Below, in pieces: positions 1 through 13,229 of a stretch of 64,000 nt of DNA. The translations under genes were made by a program, and so were the position numbers. Positions within the stretch are counted from its first letter, which is position 1, and each line of letters starts with the position of its first letter. Below the pieces are notes generated by a model that ran no database searches, had not been told where the DNA came from, and saw nothing but the letters and a program-made list of their open reading frames with translations. The stretch is from Phlegmacium glaucopus (lineage: Eukaryota > Basidiomycota > Agaricomycetes > Agaricales > Cortinariaceae), in NCBI GenBank assembly GCA_015039465.1, contig MU130378.1:1678570-1742569 (forward strand), written 5' to 3'.

Positions 1-2
1 CT

Positions 3-1746
3 TCACGGCAGCCTTCAGTGTCTGCAGTGGGAGCCGAGTCTCAAAACAACAATGCTACAGAATATAATGCATCATCTATAACACCCTCGATCTCCCAACC
101 TGCTGTAGAACCTTCAGGATATCCTTCAACTCATCCGAAAGGTTTAATAATGGTAGACAGATCGAATTCAATTCCTATCGTGAACGCTACCTCCTCACGT
201 ATCTCTCTTCGACCTCCCCTCATTGTCTCTTCCTCAAGTAAAAATTATATCTCCCCCCCTTCCTCTCTTCCTCTCGTGGTGGAAACCCGGGACCTTCAAG
301 CATCAATCCTATCAAATTCTTCAGTCCCAATTTCAACTATCGACTCTACTGTTGACTCAAATTCTACTGTGTCAATACATCCTGGTGTAGATCTGCAGAG
401 AAATCAGTCAACTGTCGAAATGACAGTGGTACGATCCGCGAACGTCGCTGCATCGACGCTGACGGCGTCTTTGACCACTCTTCCTTCCAACGAAGAAGAG
501 GCACCGGACGCTTCCACAAGTCTGAAACGCTCTGGCAAATGTCAAAGTAAGATACTCAAAGGAACGAAGAAACGAAATGCTTCTAATGAAGACGATGACG
601 ATGAGACTACTCGGGATGGATCCCTTCCTTCTAAGCAACGGCGAACGCGTGCCTCGAGCAGTACTCCTCGCCCACGGAAGCGTGTCCCTTCTCCTCCGCC
701 TTATGATCCAAATGCGGACCCCGGTGAAGATATTGACCCGACGAGCGTGACAATGGCAACACTATGTACCGACACTGGTCAAGGAAGAGTCAGCCGCAAA
801 GCAGCCGAGATATTGACCAACCATGCTGCCTGGAAGGCAAAAAGTAGAGAAAAGAGAGCTCATATGCGAGCCCTCATGGAACTCAAAAAGTATGGAAGAG
901 AGGATGAAGAATCTGAGCATGACCAAGACGGTGCCCAAAGTCAACCAGTGGAAGCTGCTGCGTCTACAAGCACACTAGGGACAACAAATCCTCCAGTTAC
1001 TGCACCGATGCTTGATGATACGGGGAGTGGGTTTGATTATTCCCAAGGCCTCGCTACTAGCCGGTATAATGTCCAAGTTCGCATTGGTCCAAATGGCGAA
1101 ACTGTTATCGACGAAGACTCTCTTGTTGTCGATCGCGTGGAAAATGATGGAACTGATGGTTACACCCATGTCATTGAGTCCGATCATACAAAATTCATCA
1201 ACTCTGGAACATATGGGAAGCGATATCGCGGTTCGCGTTGGAGTGCAGAGGAAACTGAGCTTTTTTACCATGTAAGTTTATACTACTGTTTTTATAAACC
1301 ATCGCCCATGATAGTCCAGGCTCTCTCCCAGTATGGAGAAAATTACGAGCTCATAGCCTATGTGTTACCTGGGCGGGATAGAAAATCGTGTAAAAACAAA
1401 TTCAAAGCCGAGGACAAAAGGAATCATATAAGGATTGATCATTGCCTCAATAACAGCATTCCCGTCGGTACGTGATCTTCTCTGACATTGTCCCAGAACC
1501 TAATTGCTTCCAATAGACATGAAAACTCTAGCGCGTATGACTGGAAAAGATTTCTCGGGTCCTGTTCCTGAAATCCGTGTCCCATCCCATCCCATAGCCA
1601 CAGTCGCGCCCTCCCAAGAGGACACCGACTCGCAAACCGATGTTGCTGCTCGACAGCATGTAAAGAAACGGAGTCGTAGTAAAAGCCAATCTGGCGTTGA
1701 AAACGGCGTCGTCGTTATTGGCGACGCAGATACTTTCCAAAACTAA
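3..1746 (+). CDS. BDP1: TFIIIB subunit B'' (BDP1), 5'-truncated by window edge
   Basis: This is the B'' component of RNA polymerase III initiation factor TFIIIB, which acts with TBP and BRF1 at tRNA and 5S genes in the nucleus. The reading frame is open to the left edge, so the start codon lies outside; 548 residues are visible. The N-terminal part is Ser/Thr/Pro-rich and low in complexity, with basic KKR stretches. Near the C-terminal end is the diagnostic SANT/Myb-like domain (RWSAEETELFYH, then QYGENYELIAYVLPGRDRKSCK), directly followed by the conserved KNKFKAEDKRN helix. Introns are placed at 1272-1319 and 1468-1516. The first is 48 nt, a multiple of three without a stop, so retention would keep the frame. 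The tail after the SANT domain is short. The identification rests on the SANT domain; the rest of the protein is poorly conserved in the family. Confidence 0.85.
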
Positions 1747-2010
1747 AGTGGAACTCGGGTACAAGTTCGTTCAGCTAATGCGTCTTCACGAACATATTTA
1801 CCTAAATAATTCCTATTTGATGGATCCAGTCTTATTGACAAGTTGATAGATCTACTGTATTATTATTAACCATATTATTATTACCGGGTCAATAGTGGGG
1901 ATTAACTTTTATCTGTTACATCAGCCTGACCTCTTTGTCTCAGACTTCAGTTCAGCTTCAATATCTCAACTCTCGACTACACTTCTCTCTGGAATTGAAC
2001 TGCTGACTTC

Positions 2011-3228
2011 ATGTCCACTCAAAAGATTGTGATCTGCGGTGCCGGCTTCTTGGGTATTGCTTTCATCAGTAGTATCAATCTGTAGTACGATGTTGACTTG
2101 GACATGGACCTTTAAGGCACTCATATTGCCAGAGCAATTGCCTTAGCGCACTATCCAACACTGAAAGGAAAGTTGCCAAACGCCCGTCGTGTTCAGATAT
2201 CTTCACGCAAACCAGAAAAAACTTGGCATTCTCTTCGATCTGTTATTCTTCAAGACCGTCTTTTACCTCCCGTGCCTGTCGACATTACCAAAAAAGAAAC
2301 CCTTCCTCCCGCTTTCGAGAATGCGGATGTCGTCGTGTCTCTCGTTGGGATTATGCATGGTTCAACACAAGACTTCATGGACATACAATGGAAAGGAGCT
2401 GAAAACGTAGCAAAATGCGCCAAATCTGCGGGAGCCAGGCTTATACATTTTAGTGCCATTGGAGCGGATCCAAACAGCAAGATTCCTTACGCAAGAACAA
2501 AAGGCTTAGCCGAACAATCTATCATGGCCGTGGATCCGACTGCTACGATAATTCGTCCTAGCCTTGTCTTTGGCCCAGAAGATGACTTCTTTAATGTGCG
2601 AATCGACCATCTTTGATTGTTCAACTTTGGCCTGACAGTCTAAGTGCCGCAGAGATTTGCACGGCTTGCTAGGTTTCTGCCTTTCTTACCTGTTTTTGGC
2701 GGAGGTACTTCACTTTTTCAGCCCGTCTACGTTGGGGATTTAGCACGCCTCGTGGAAATGCTTTCAAGGAAGTTTGATGTTGGGCGAAAACTTGCAGGCA
2801 AAGTGATTGAAGCTGGTGGACCCCAGAGTATGACTCTCGTCAAATCGAACGGGGGACTCAAGAACTAAAGCGAACCTATGTAGCTTTCACATATCGTGAA
2901 CTGATGCAAATGGTCCTGGATGTGACTGGACGCAAGCGGCCAATAATTTCCCTCCCGTTCGCAGTTGGTATGCTGCAAGGCTTCGTATTAGAGAAATTAC
3001 CCCTTAACTTGTTCACCGTGACGCGCGCACAAGTATGTCCCCTCATATGAATGAAATCCGCCGAAGTTTACTAGTACGTTTGTTATCCAGATCGAACAAT
3101 TGAAAACCGATAACATCGTCAATTTTGAAATGCCAGCAAATCATATATCGCTAGAAGAGGTTATGTCAACATATTCCGACGAGCCACTTGCATGCATTCA
3201 GAAGGTTTTACCTTCATACCTGCGCTAA
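2011..3228 (+). CDS. NDUFA9/Coq11-type atypical short-chain dehydrogenase
   Basis: Five exons (introns 2054-2116, 2596-2652, 2828-2883, 3033-3090) give 327 residues. The N-terminus has the Rossmann nucleotide-binding glycine motif (IVICGAGFLG). It is followed by VVSLVGIMHG, the HFSAIGAD strand and a YARTKGLAE segment carrying the Y-x-x-x-K pair of extended dehydrogenases. Further on come FFNRFARLARFLP, a GGGTSLFQPVYVGDLA segment and TYRELMQMVLDVTGR, all typical of the family that includes complex I accessory subunit NDUFA9 and yeast Coq11. A mitochondrial matrix role, either as a complex I assembly or structural subunit or in coenzyme Q biosynthesis, is inferred from the family. Which of the two applies cannot be decided here. 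No long presequence is obvious. The start is the first ATG that gives the glycine motif at the right place. Confidence 0.8.
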
Positions 3229-3621
3229 CAATATAGATAAGGATGCTTCTTTGGTTTATTGTAAAATGATCCAACCCTAAATAGTTTCTCACAGTACGTT
3301 CCGAGTTCCCCGCAGTTTTTTAGGATAGTGACAATGATAATCAAGGGTCCTGACAATCGAAATTTAGATTGTTCTTCTCCACTGCAGTGACAGAAGCAAA
3401 TCTCTTCGTTGACTAACCATGGGTTACGTCAACTCGTCCATTAGCAAACGGACCTGCCGACTGTGTAGCGCGTTGCAAAGGTCACTTGACTATTTAAAAA
3501 CGTACTGGTGGTCCAATGATCTGTCTATCCGGAAGTCCGGCATAAAAAGACTATTAGGTTCTCACACAAACGAGTGTTACCAGAGCCATCACTTGGTACA
3601 CGACTTGGATTTCGTCCTCCC
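3229..3621. other. Intergenic interval, no gene seen
   Basis: This 393-bp stretch lies between the NDUFA9/Coq11-like gene and the transporter gene. It would hold the 3' end of the former and the promoter of the latter. A short plus-strand ORF starting at 3419 (78 codons) has no recognisable motif and ends inside the transporter's first exon region in another frame. I consider it non-coding. No clear TATA box or repeat was noticed. Confidence 0.5.
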
Positions 3622-5693
3622 ATGTCCAAAGAGCAAGGTCAAACTGCAGCCTTAGGGGCTTCTGAGCCAACCGTGACCGAGCTTATGGTCCAACCGACTG
3701 GGAGCAGATTCACAAAACATGAGAAATGGTTCATTGTGGGTTTCACCGCTTTTGTTGGCCTTTTCAGGCAAGTTTTATCATGTCTAGCTTCGAAAACTCT
3801 TCCTAACTGATTTCATTACAGTCCATTAACGTCTACTATTTACTTCCCAGCAATACCCTCCCTTGTAATTGCATTCCACAAGTCTACTGAGCTCATCAAT
3901 CTTACAGTAAGATCGCTTTCGAGTTGCTTTCCGACCTTACGCACTGCCAGTTGTTTAGGTGACAATGTACATTGTGCTACAAGGCATTGGTACATTTAAT
4001 TCCTCTGTCGAGAACAAGTGTTACATCGCTCAGTATCGAAATTGATTAATAGCACCCATGATTTGGGGCACTATCTCTGACCACGTCGGCAGACGACCGA
4101 TTTCGGCAATATGTCTATTCATTCTAACCTTTTCCTGCGTCGGACTTGCGCTGGTACCAACATCCGCTTATTGGTTGTTGATGATTCTCCGGTGCTTACA
4201 GGCCGCTGGGTCGGCCAGTACCATTGCAATTGGTAACATTTGTCTGTTTAAAACGTCATTTCTCTTCTGAATGTCTGGCCGCTGTAGGTGCTGGGGTTAT
4301 CGGCGATATATCCAGTCGTGAAGAACGGGGTAGTTTTTTTGGACTATTCATACTTGGTCCAATGGTGACGCTTGAAGTAATTGAATATACCTGATACAGA
4401 CTTGACTAATAAAAAATAGGTCGGGCCATCTATAGGGCCAATAATAGGAGGAGCGCTGTCAGACTCATTGGGGTGGAGGTCTGTCCCCTCACATTTCGAT
4501 CAACAAAACACGGAATTTATCCCACAAGATCCATATTTTGGTTCTTATGTATCACGGCATCGATTTCTTTTGTGACAATCATTCTGTAGGTTTTACGATA
4601 TTTTATCCAATATTGGTTGTGATAGTTTGCTGCAGTTTACAGCCAGAAACGCTGAAACGTATCGTCGAGGAGGGACGTGATCAGATTCCAATCATTTACC
4701 GACCCGTCATTCCCATCATTGGACGACGCCAGGTTTCTCAAGGACCGACTCCGGGGCCAACGGCCAAAGTTTCTCGGAATCCATTCCGATTGTTTCTCAA
4801 TCCCGATATACTGGTTCTATTAGCTCTCAATGCAATCGTTAACGCCGTATATTATAGCATAGTCGCGTCCATCTCTTCATTATTTTCGACAGCATATCCC
4901 TTTTTAAGCGAAACCAAAATCGGCCTTTGCTATTTGGCCATTGGTGGGGGTATGATGGCGGGAAGTTCAATCATGGGACGCGTACTTGACTGGGAATATC
5001 AGACGTTTCGAAGAAGAGCCGAGTCACGTATCGCGGCGCTGGGGTTGACCACTGCTGATATCACGATGGAAGAATTCTTCCCCCTTGAACAAGTAAGATG
5101 ACAAACCCTTCGTTACTTATGCACTGGCTAATGCTCTGACTTAGGCTAGGCTCAGACTCATGCCTTTTTTTGTTCTGTTGTTGGTATCAAGTTGTGCAGG
5201 ATACGGATGGGCAATTCAACGACAAATTAACATTGCCTGTCCTCTGATACTACAATTTATTGGTGATGTTGTTCCCCTCCGCGATTCCCACATTTTCTGA
5301 AAACCTTGCGACTTGTCTCCCCGTGTCCATAGCTGGTTTTACTTGCATAGCTCTCATGAACTCAACGTCCACCTTAATGATCGACTTGGTCCCTGGTCAA
5401 AGTTCTTCTGTCACTGCATGCGTATGTAATCTAGCCCTCGAAGTCGAACCAGTGCTTATTGCAATCTTTAGAACAATTTTGTACGGTGTACCCTAAGTGC
5501 CGTCCTGGTGTCTGTCATCGACCTAATTATGAAGGGTATTGGAATTGGATGGACCTACGTTTTACTCAGTGGCTTTTCTATCTTTGCTCTACCATTAGTA
5601 TATGGGGCCATAAAAATTGGGCCACGATGCCGCATAAAGCGACAACATCTGAGGGAAGAGGAAGTGGGTCAGATGGCCCAACAGAAGGATTAG
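3622..5693 (+). CDS. MFS transporter, DHA1 (H+ antiporter) family
   Basis: Eleven exons give 506 residues of a twelve-helix major facilitator, probably a proton-coupled exporter of drugs, polyamines or similar small molecules in the plasma membrane. Motif A is present in the loop after helix 2 (WGTISDHVGRRP). SSTIYFPAIP-type helix 1 (here SPLTSTIYFPAIP), LRCLQAAGSASTIAIG and VGPSIGPIIGGALSD are typical of the Qdr/Dtr1-like DHA1 group. A hydrophilic central loop follows LQPETLKRIV. The final helices include ACNNFVRCTLSAVLVSVIDL. Introns are at 3768-3821, 3907-3958, 3990-4052, 4233-4287, 4365-4419, 4479-4528, 4586-4635, 5093-5144, 5263-5332 and 5422-5471. The first uses a GC donor (GCAAGT); no GT donor gives the conserved reading frame. 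The substrate cannot be told from sequence. Confidence 0.85.
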
Positions 5694-5801
5694 ATCATCA
5701 AAGAAGGAAAGGTCGGCCTCTGGGGCTCGACATTGTCATGTTGGTATAGGGACCTATCTATTGTACTTCTAGTTCTATGTAGATGAATTGTGACATTGAC
5801 A

Positions 5802-7428
<1,627 letters not shown>

Positions 7429-7494
7429 ATCGAGGTCTACTGTGAAGGTTGCTGCTTATCATAGGAGATTGCTGACGTCATCTTTCATCTGTTG

Positions 7495-8685
7495 ATGACC
7501 TTGAATATGACCGGGATCCCTCAAAACATTGTCCAAAAGCTTCAGGAAATTGAACCGACTGCTTCATTTTCCGGTATCCTGCCTCGAGTTATCTCATCTT
7601 CTGGAGTATCTTATTTCGTCAAAGTCGGTTCGCCGCTTGAGCAAGCCCAATATGCTGGTGAAGTGGAGTCATTGAAAGCCATGGAAGATGCAGCACCTTC
7701 GCTTTCCCCACATCTTTTCGTATCTGGCGTTCTGGAATCGGGCTCACCATACTTTATATCGGAATACAAGGAGCTCGACTCTCTTTCTTCGGAGGCAGCC
7801 GTTGTTTTAGCTAAACGGATGGCGACAGAACTACACTGCCACAAGCCAACGACTTCAGGATTTGGATTTTCTATCCCGACTTACTGTGGGGTTACTAAAT
7901 TGTCCAATGGCTGGTTTCAACGTTGGGATGAGTGTTATAGTGCTATGATCGGAGAGCTGTTAGTTCATCTCGAGCGTAAAGGAGGCTTTCATTCTCTGTG
8001 CAAGAAGGGAAAAACAATGCAGGATGTGTAAGCTTGAGTCAAACCATCACCTTCCAGAATAGTTGCTTATTAGATTTTGCTGCGGCTGGTCTTGAAGCGT
8101 CATTCCTAAATTGCTTGGTAGGGCTTCTCAAGAATAGTCGTCTTTCGGATTCATGTACCAGGGTAAAATTTAATAGGACCACTGGATATCAAACCTGTCA
8201 TTTTACATGGAGACCTTTGGGTATGAACAGTGGATGGCACTATGCACATCAAATTTACCTTCTTCATACAGAGTGGCAACGTAGGAGTCGAGAAATCTAC
8301 TGGACAACCTATTATCTTCGATCCTGCATCTTACTATGGGCACAATGAAGCAGAGTAAGCTTTCCATAGATGGGCGCTTAAATAGTTAATAATGCAACTA
8401 TTTTGTAGCTTGTCCATAGCTCACGTTTTCGGAGGGTTTCCGCAATCGTTTTTTACGACGTATCACGAATACTTTGCAAAGACAGAGCCGGTCAGTCAGT
8501 ATGATCTTAGGATGAAGCTTTATCAGCTATTTCACTATTTGAATCATACGTTAATCTTTGGGGTGAGCTTAGTCAAACTTTCATGAATACGCGTTTTGAT
8601 CACTGCGCAATACTAGGGACATTATGCGAGAATTGCGGAAAGAGAGATGGATAACCTTAGCGTAGAGACCTCGAAGCTACACTGA
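7495..8685 (+). CDS. Fructosamine-3-kinase / ketosamine-3-kinase family protein
   Basis: Six exons give 300 residues, the usual family length. The family phosphorylates glycated (Amadori) lysines or free ketosamines in the cytosol, leading to deglycation. The N-lobe shows SYFVKVG, YAGEVESLKAM and SPYFISEY. The catalytic loop is HGDLWSGN and the metal-binding strand is IIFDPASYYGHNEAD. These are hallmark FN3K motifs. Exon 2 is only 20 nt (8098-8117), yet it is required to join MQDV to VIPKLLGPLDIKPVILHG in the correct frame. Introns are 8028-8097, 8118-8176, 8221-8271, 8355-8408 and 8563-8616. The gene starts 66 bp from the divergent OYE gene, so the two probably share a promoter. Confidence 0.88.
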
Positions 8686-9011
8686 AAGCTGGAAAGCCTG
8701 CATCCAGACGCTTGATCTGGGAGGTTGAATTTGGAATGACTGCGATGAATTTTACATAATAAATGACGACGAACCTAAGACCTTCAATTGGCGTGTCAGG
8801 TGTGAACCGCTGACATAAGCGGTGAACCGTGAACAATAAACAAACCTAAACAGGGTGCCGTCTTCACCGTCTGGCATTGCTGTTTTGTCGTTCACGAACA
8901 TCTTCTTCACATACTTCTAGGGTCGTAAAACTCTCATCGCCGTATTGAAATATAATTTCAGCTACTGGTTTATTTTTGAACGAGGGAGCTTCAAATCAGT
9001 TTTGACAAGTT
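8686..9011. other. Intergenic interval upstream of RPB2
   Basis: This 326-bp stretch holds the end of the kinase transcript and the RPB2 promoter. A 6-bp inverted repeat (ACCGCT, spacer of six, AGCGGT) sits at 8806-8823, and GTGAACCG occurs on both sides of it. I cannot assign a role. No ORF with coding character is seen. Confidence 0.4.
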
Positions 9012-12000
9012 ATGAGTCAAGGTAACTCTCACTTTTCATTTCTTTCGACAAATTCCTCTCAACTTCTTTTGAGATTTGAGCCCATCCCAAGATCCCTACG
9101 ATGACACAAACTATGGTATAAACGACGAAGATGATTTTGAAGAGATAACGCAGGAGGATTGCTGGACAGTAATTTCGAGCTTTTTCGAACAGAAGGGACT
9201 CGTTCGACAGCAGTTGGACTCTTTCGATGAGTTTGTGCAAAATACAATGCAAGAACTCGTTGATGAAAACGCCGACCTGATCTTGGACCAAGCCGACCAA
9301 CATACTGGCCACTATGCAGACATGACTCGCCGATATGCAATTACATTTGGTCAAATCTATCTTTCTCGTCCAACGGTTACAGAGGCCGATGGCTCAGTTG
9401 TGCCCGTCTTCCCTCAGGAGGCTAGGCTACGGAATCTAACGTATTCTGCTCCATTGTATATTGAAATGACGAAGAAAGTATCAGTTGGTCGTCCCGATCC
9501 AAATGGTGTGCCAGGTGACGTTATATGGGGGGATGAAAACAATGCTGCCGAGGAGCCGACCAAAGTCTGGATTGGCAAGGTATTCACTACTTCTGCTCTC
9601 TTGAATTTCTTGAATTTCTTGATCTCACGTGTGTTTGGAAAGGTCCCCATTATGCTTCGTTCAACATTCTGCATTTTGCGTGGGCTTCCAGACCAAGACT
9701 TGTACGATCTCAACGAATGTCCATACGATTCTGGCGGCTATTTCATCATCAATGGGTCGGAGAAAGTGTTGATTGCCCAGGAACGCATGGCGACGAATCA
9801 CGTATATGTATTTGCAAAAGCACAACCTTCACCAATAAACTTTCTGGCTGAGATTCGTAGCGCTGTAGAGAAGGGTGGGAAGACGATCAGCCAGTTCCAA
9901 GTGAAAATGTTCCATAGGAATCAGGAACGTTCCGTAAGTTTCACAGTACTGACCCGTCGCTGCCTTTTTTTAATGCTGAAATGGCCACCAATATAGCTTG
10001 GAAACGTCATGAAGGCCACCATCCCATACATCAAGGTCGATATACCGATCTGGGTCGTTTTCCGTGCCCTCGGTGTCATTTCTGACCGTGACATTTTGGA
10101 ACATATCTGTTACGACTTACAAGACTCTCAGATGCTCGAGATGTTGAAGCCTTGCATTGACGACGGTTTCGTTATTCAAGACCGAGAAGTTGCTTTGGAC
10201 TTCATTGGTAACCGTGGTACAACTACAGGCCTTTCACGAGAACGTCGTATCCGATACGCCCAAGAAATCTTACAGAAAGAAATGTTACCTCACGTAGCAA
10301 TGAAAGAAGGATCCGAGTACCAGAAAGCACACTTCTTTGGCTACATGATCCATCGACTTCTGCTTGCTGCGTTGGAACGACGGGAACTTGACGACCGTGA
10401 TCATTTTGGGAAGAAGCGTCTAGACTTGGCCGGCCCTTTACTATCAAACCTCTTCCGTATGTTGTTTAGGAAGTTGACGAAAGATGTATATCGTTATCTG
10501 CAAAAGGTGTGTACTACGCCAATCTGTCTGCTATCATTATCTGATTTCTCCACAGTGTGTTGAGACGCATAAAGAATTCAACCTTGCTCTTGCGGTCAAA
10601 CACCAGACTATTACTAACGGCCTCAAGTACTCTCTGGCCACTGGTAATTGGGGCGATCAAAAGAAGTCTATGTCATCGAAGGCTGGCGTCTCCCAAGTGC
10701 TTAACCGATATACTTATGCGTCCACTTTGTCACATTTGCGTCGCTGCAATACCCCGCTTGGTCGAGAGGGTAAGATTGCCAAGCCTCGGCAACTTCACAA
10801 TACGCATTGGGGTATGGTTTGTCCTGCGGAAACTCCAGAAGGCCAAGCTTGTGGACTTGTCAAGAATCTTGCTTTGATGGCTTGTATCTCTGTCGGTTCG
10901 ATTGCCGCGCCTGTTATAGAATTTTTAGAAGAGTGGGGGTTGGAAGACCTGGAAGAGCACTCCCATTCATTAGCTCCATCCACAAAAATCTTTGTCAACG
11001 GTGTTTGGATAGGTGTACATCGTGACCCAGCCAACCTGGTTAAGACCCTAAAGAAGCTGCGTCGAAAAGATTATATCAGTACAGAAATATCGGTTGTGCG
11101 AGATATTCGAGAGAAAGAGTTACGGGTGTACACTGACGCGGGCCGAGTTTGCCGACCGCTATTCATTGTCGAAAATCAACACCTTGTTTTGCAGAAAAAG
11201 CACGTCCGATGGCTGAACAATGGCGTTAACGACGACGGGGAGGAGTTTAAGTGGGACCTTTTGATAAAAGAGGGCATTATCGAACTGCTGGATGCGGAGG
11301 AAGAGGAGACCGTGATGATTTCGATGACACCAGAAGATTTGGAGAATTCTCGTCTTCAACGCACTGGCGCCGATCTCCAAGTAAATGACGGTGATTTTGA
11401 TCCAGCCGCACGGCTCAAAGCTGGCACCCATGCACACACTTGGACACATTGCGAAATTCATCCGAGTATGATTCTTGGCATCTGTGCCAGTATTATCCCG
11501 TTCCCAGATCACAACCAAGTAAGTCAGGTTCTATTAAAAATAATAAGTACATCATTTATTCATCTTTTAGTCTCCGCGTAATACCTACCAATCTGCTATG
11601 GGCAAGCAAGCCATGGGTATCTACCTAACGAATTTCTTGATCCGTATGGATACAATGGCAAACATTCTATATTACCCACAAAAACCTCTCGCTACTACGC
11701 GTTCCATGGAGTACCTCAAATTCCGAGAACTCCCTGCCGGCCAAAATGCAATCGTTGCTATTCTCTGCTATAGTGGCTACAACCAAGAGGATTCCGTCAT
11801 CATGAACCAAAGCTCAGTTGATCGTGGTCTCTTCCGAAGTATTTACTATAGGAGTTATATGGACCTCGAGAAAAAGAGCGGAATTCAACAATTGGAGGAA
11901 TTCGAGAAACCGACACGCGAAAATACGCTGCGTCTAAAGCACGGCACGTATGATAAATTAGAGGATGATGGCTTGATTGCTCCGGGTACTGGCGTTGCAG

Positions 12001-13161
12001 GCGAAGATATTATTATTGGAAAAACAGCACCCATCCCTCCCGACAGTGAAGAGCTCGGCCAACGTACACGGACGCACACGCGCCGAGATGTATCCACCCC
12101 CTTGAAAAGCACAGAGAGTGGTATCGTGGATCAAGTACTCATCACAACGAATTCTGAGGGCCAAAAATTCGTCAAAGTCAGGGTCAGATCCTCTCGTATC
12201 CCACAAATTGGTGACAAATTTGCATCTCGGCACGGACAAAAGGGTACGATTGGTATAACATACCGTCAAGAAGACATGCCGTTCACTGCAGAGGGCATTG
12301 TGCCTGACATCATTATTAATCCTCACGCCATTCCATCTCGTATGACAATCGGTCACTTGGTTGAATGTCTTTTGTCCAAAGTCGCAACTCTCATTGGAAA
12401 CGAAGGTGATGCCACGCCTTTTACGGACCTCACTGTAGAGTCTGTGTCCATCTTCTTGCGACAGAAAGGATACCAGTCTCGTGGACTCGAGGTCATGTAC
12501 CATGGACACACTGGGCGTAAACTTCAGGCCCAAGTGTACCTTGGTCCGACCTATTATCAGCGCCTCAAGCACATGGTCGATGATAAAATTCATTCGAGAG
12601 CACGGGGACCAGTACAGATTCTTACTCGACAGCCTGTTGAAGGTCGTAGTCGTGATGGTGGTCTACGATTCGGTGAGATGGAGCGTGATTGTATGATTTC
12701 TCATGGTATTGCTGGTTTCTTAAAAGAGCGTCTCTTTGAGGCGAGTGATGCCTATCGGCTTCACGTTTGCGACATGTGCGTCTTAACCCTTATTTGCTGC
12801 AACATTCTGATAATTCCATCAATATAGATGTGGGCTCACAGCTATTGCAAATCTTGTAAGTATTCCGTCGGATTTCTTTTTCGCCTTGTGCTAACCACAT
12901 GTATAGAAAAAACAAAGTTTTGAAGTGAGTTCACATTTGGTCAATACCTAATATTCTGCTTAACTTCAAATAGTGCCGTGCTTGCAAAAACAAGACTGCA
13001 TGTTCGCAATTATACATTCCCTATGCTGCAAAATTGCTGTTCCAAGTCAGTGGCAACCAATTTTCCTCTACAACTTTCCACTGACCCTAGTTTAGGAATT
13101 GCAAAGTATGAATATTGCTGCTCGCCTGTATACTGTATCATCTGGTCGTATACGAGATTAA
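9012..13161 (+). CDS. RPB2: RNA polymerase II second-largest subunit RPB2
   Basis: Nine exons give 1,243 residues, close to the yeast protein. This catalytic core subunit of nuclear RNA polymerase II binds DNA, RNA and nucleotide with RPB1. Recognisable blocks in order are: [26 protein letters not shown] in the protrusion; the lobe; [36 protein letters not shown] in the hybrid-binding domain; [18 protein letters not shown]; and the C-terminal clamp with a four-cysteine zinc site spread over exons 5 to 8 (CDICG, then ECRAC). The end is [16 protein letters not shown]. Exon 1 is 10 nt and encodes MSQ plus one base. Exons 6 and 7 are 28 and 18 nt, yet they keep the zinc site. Introns are 9022-9073, 9934-9996, 10507-10555, 11519-11570, 12776-12827, 12856-12906, 12925-12973 and 13046-13095. 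Confidence 0.97.
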
Positions 13162-13229
13162 TCTTGACACCACCTTGTATTCTAAGAATGTAAAACTACA
13201 ATAATTTACACGGGTCTTATAGTCCCACC

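Noticed and set aside
3419..3655. Plus-strand ATG frame of 78 codons upstream of the transporter
   Set aside because: No family motif, Cys-rich random composition, and it overlaps the transporter's first exon in another frame. Probably 5' leader.
7998..8348. 116-codon frame over the middle of the kinase gene
   Set aside because: It runs across two introns in a wrong frame; the kinase motifs appear only after splicing.
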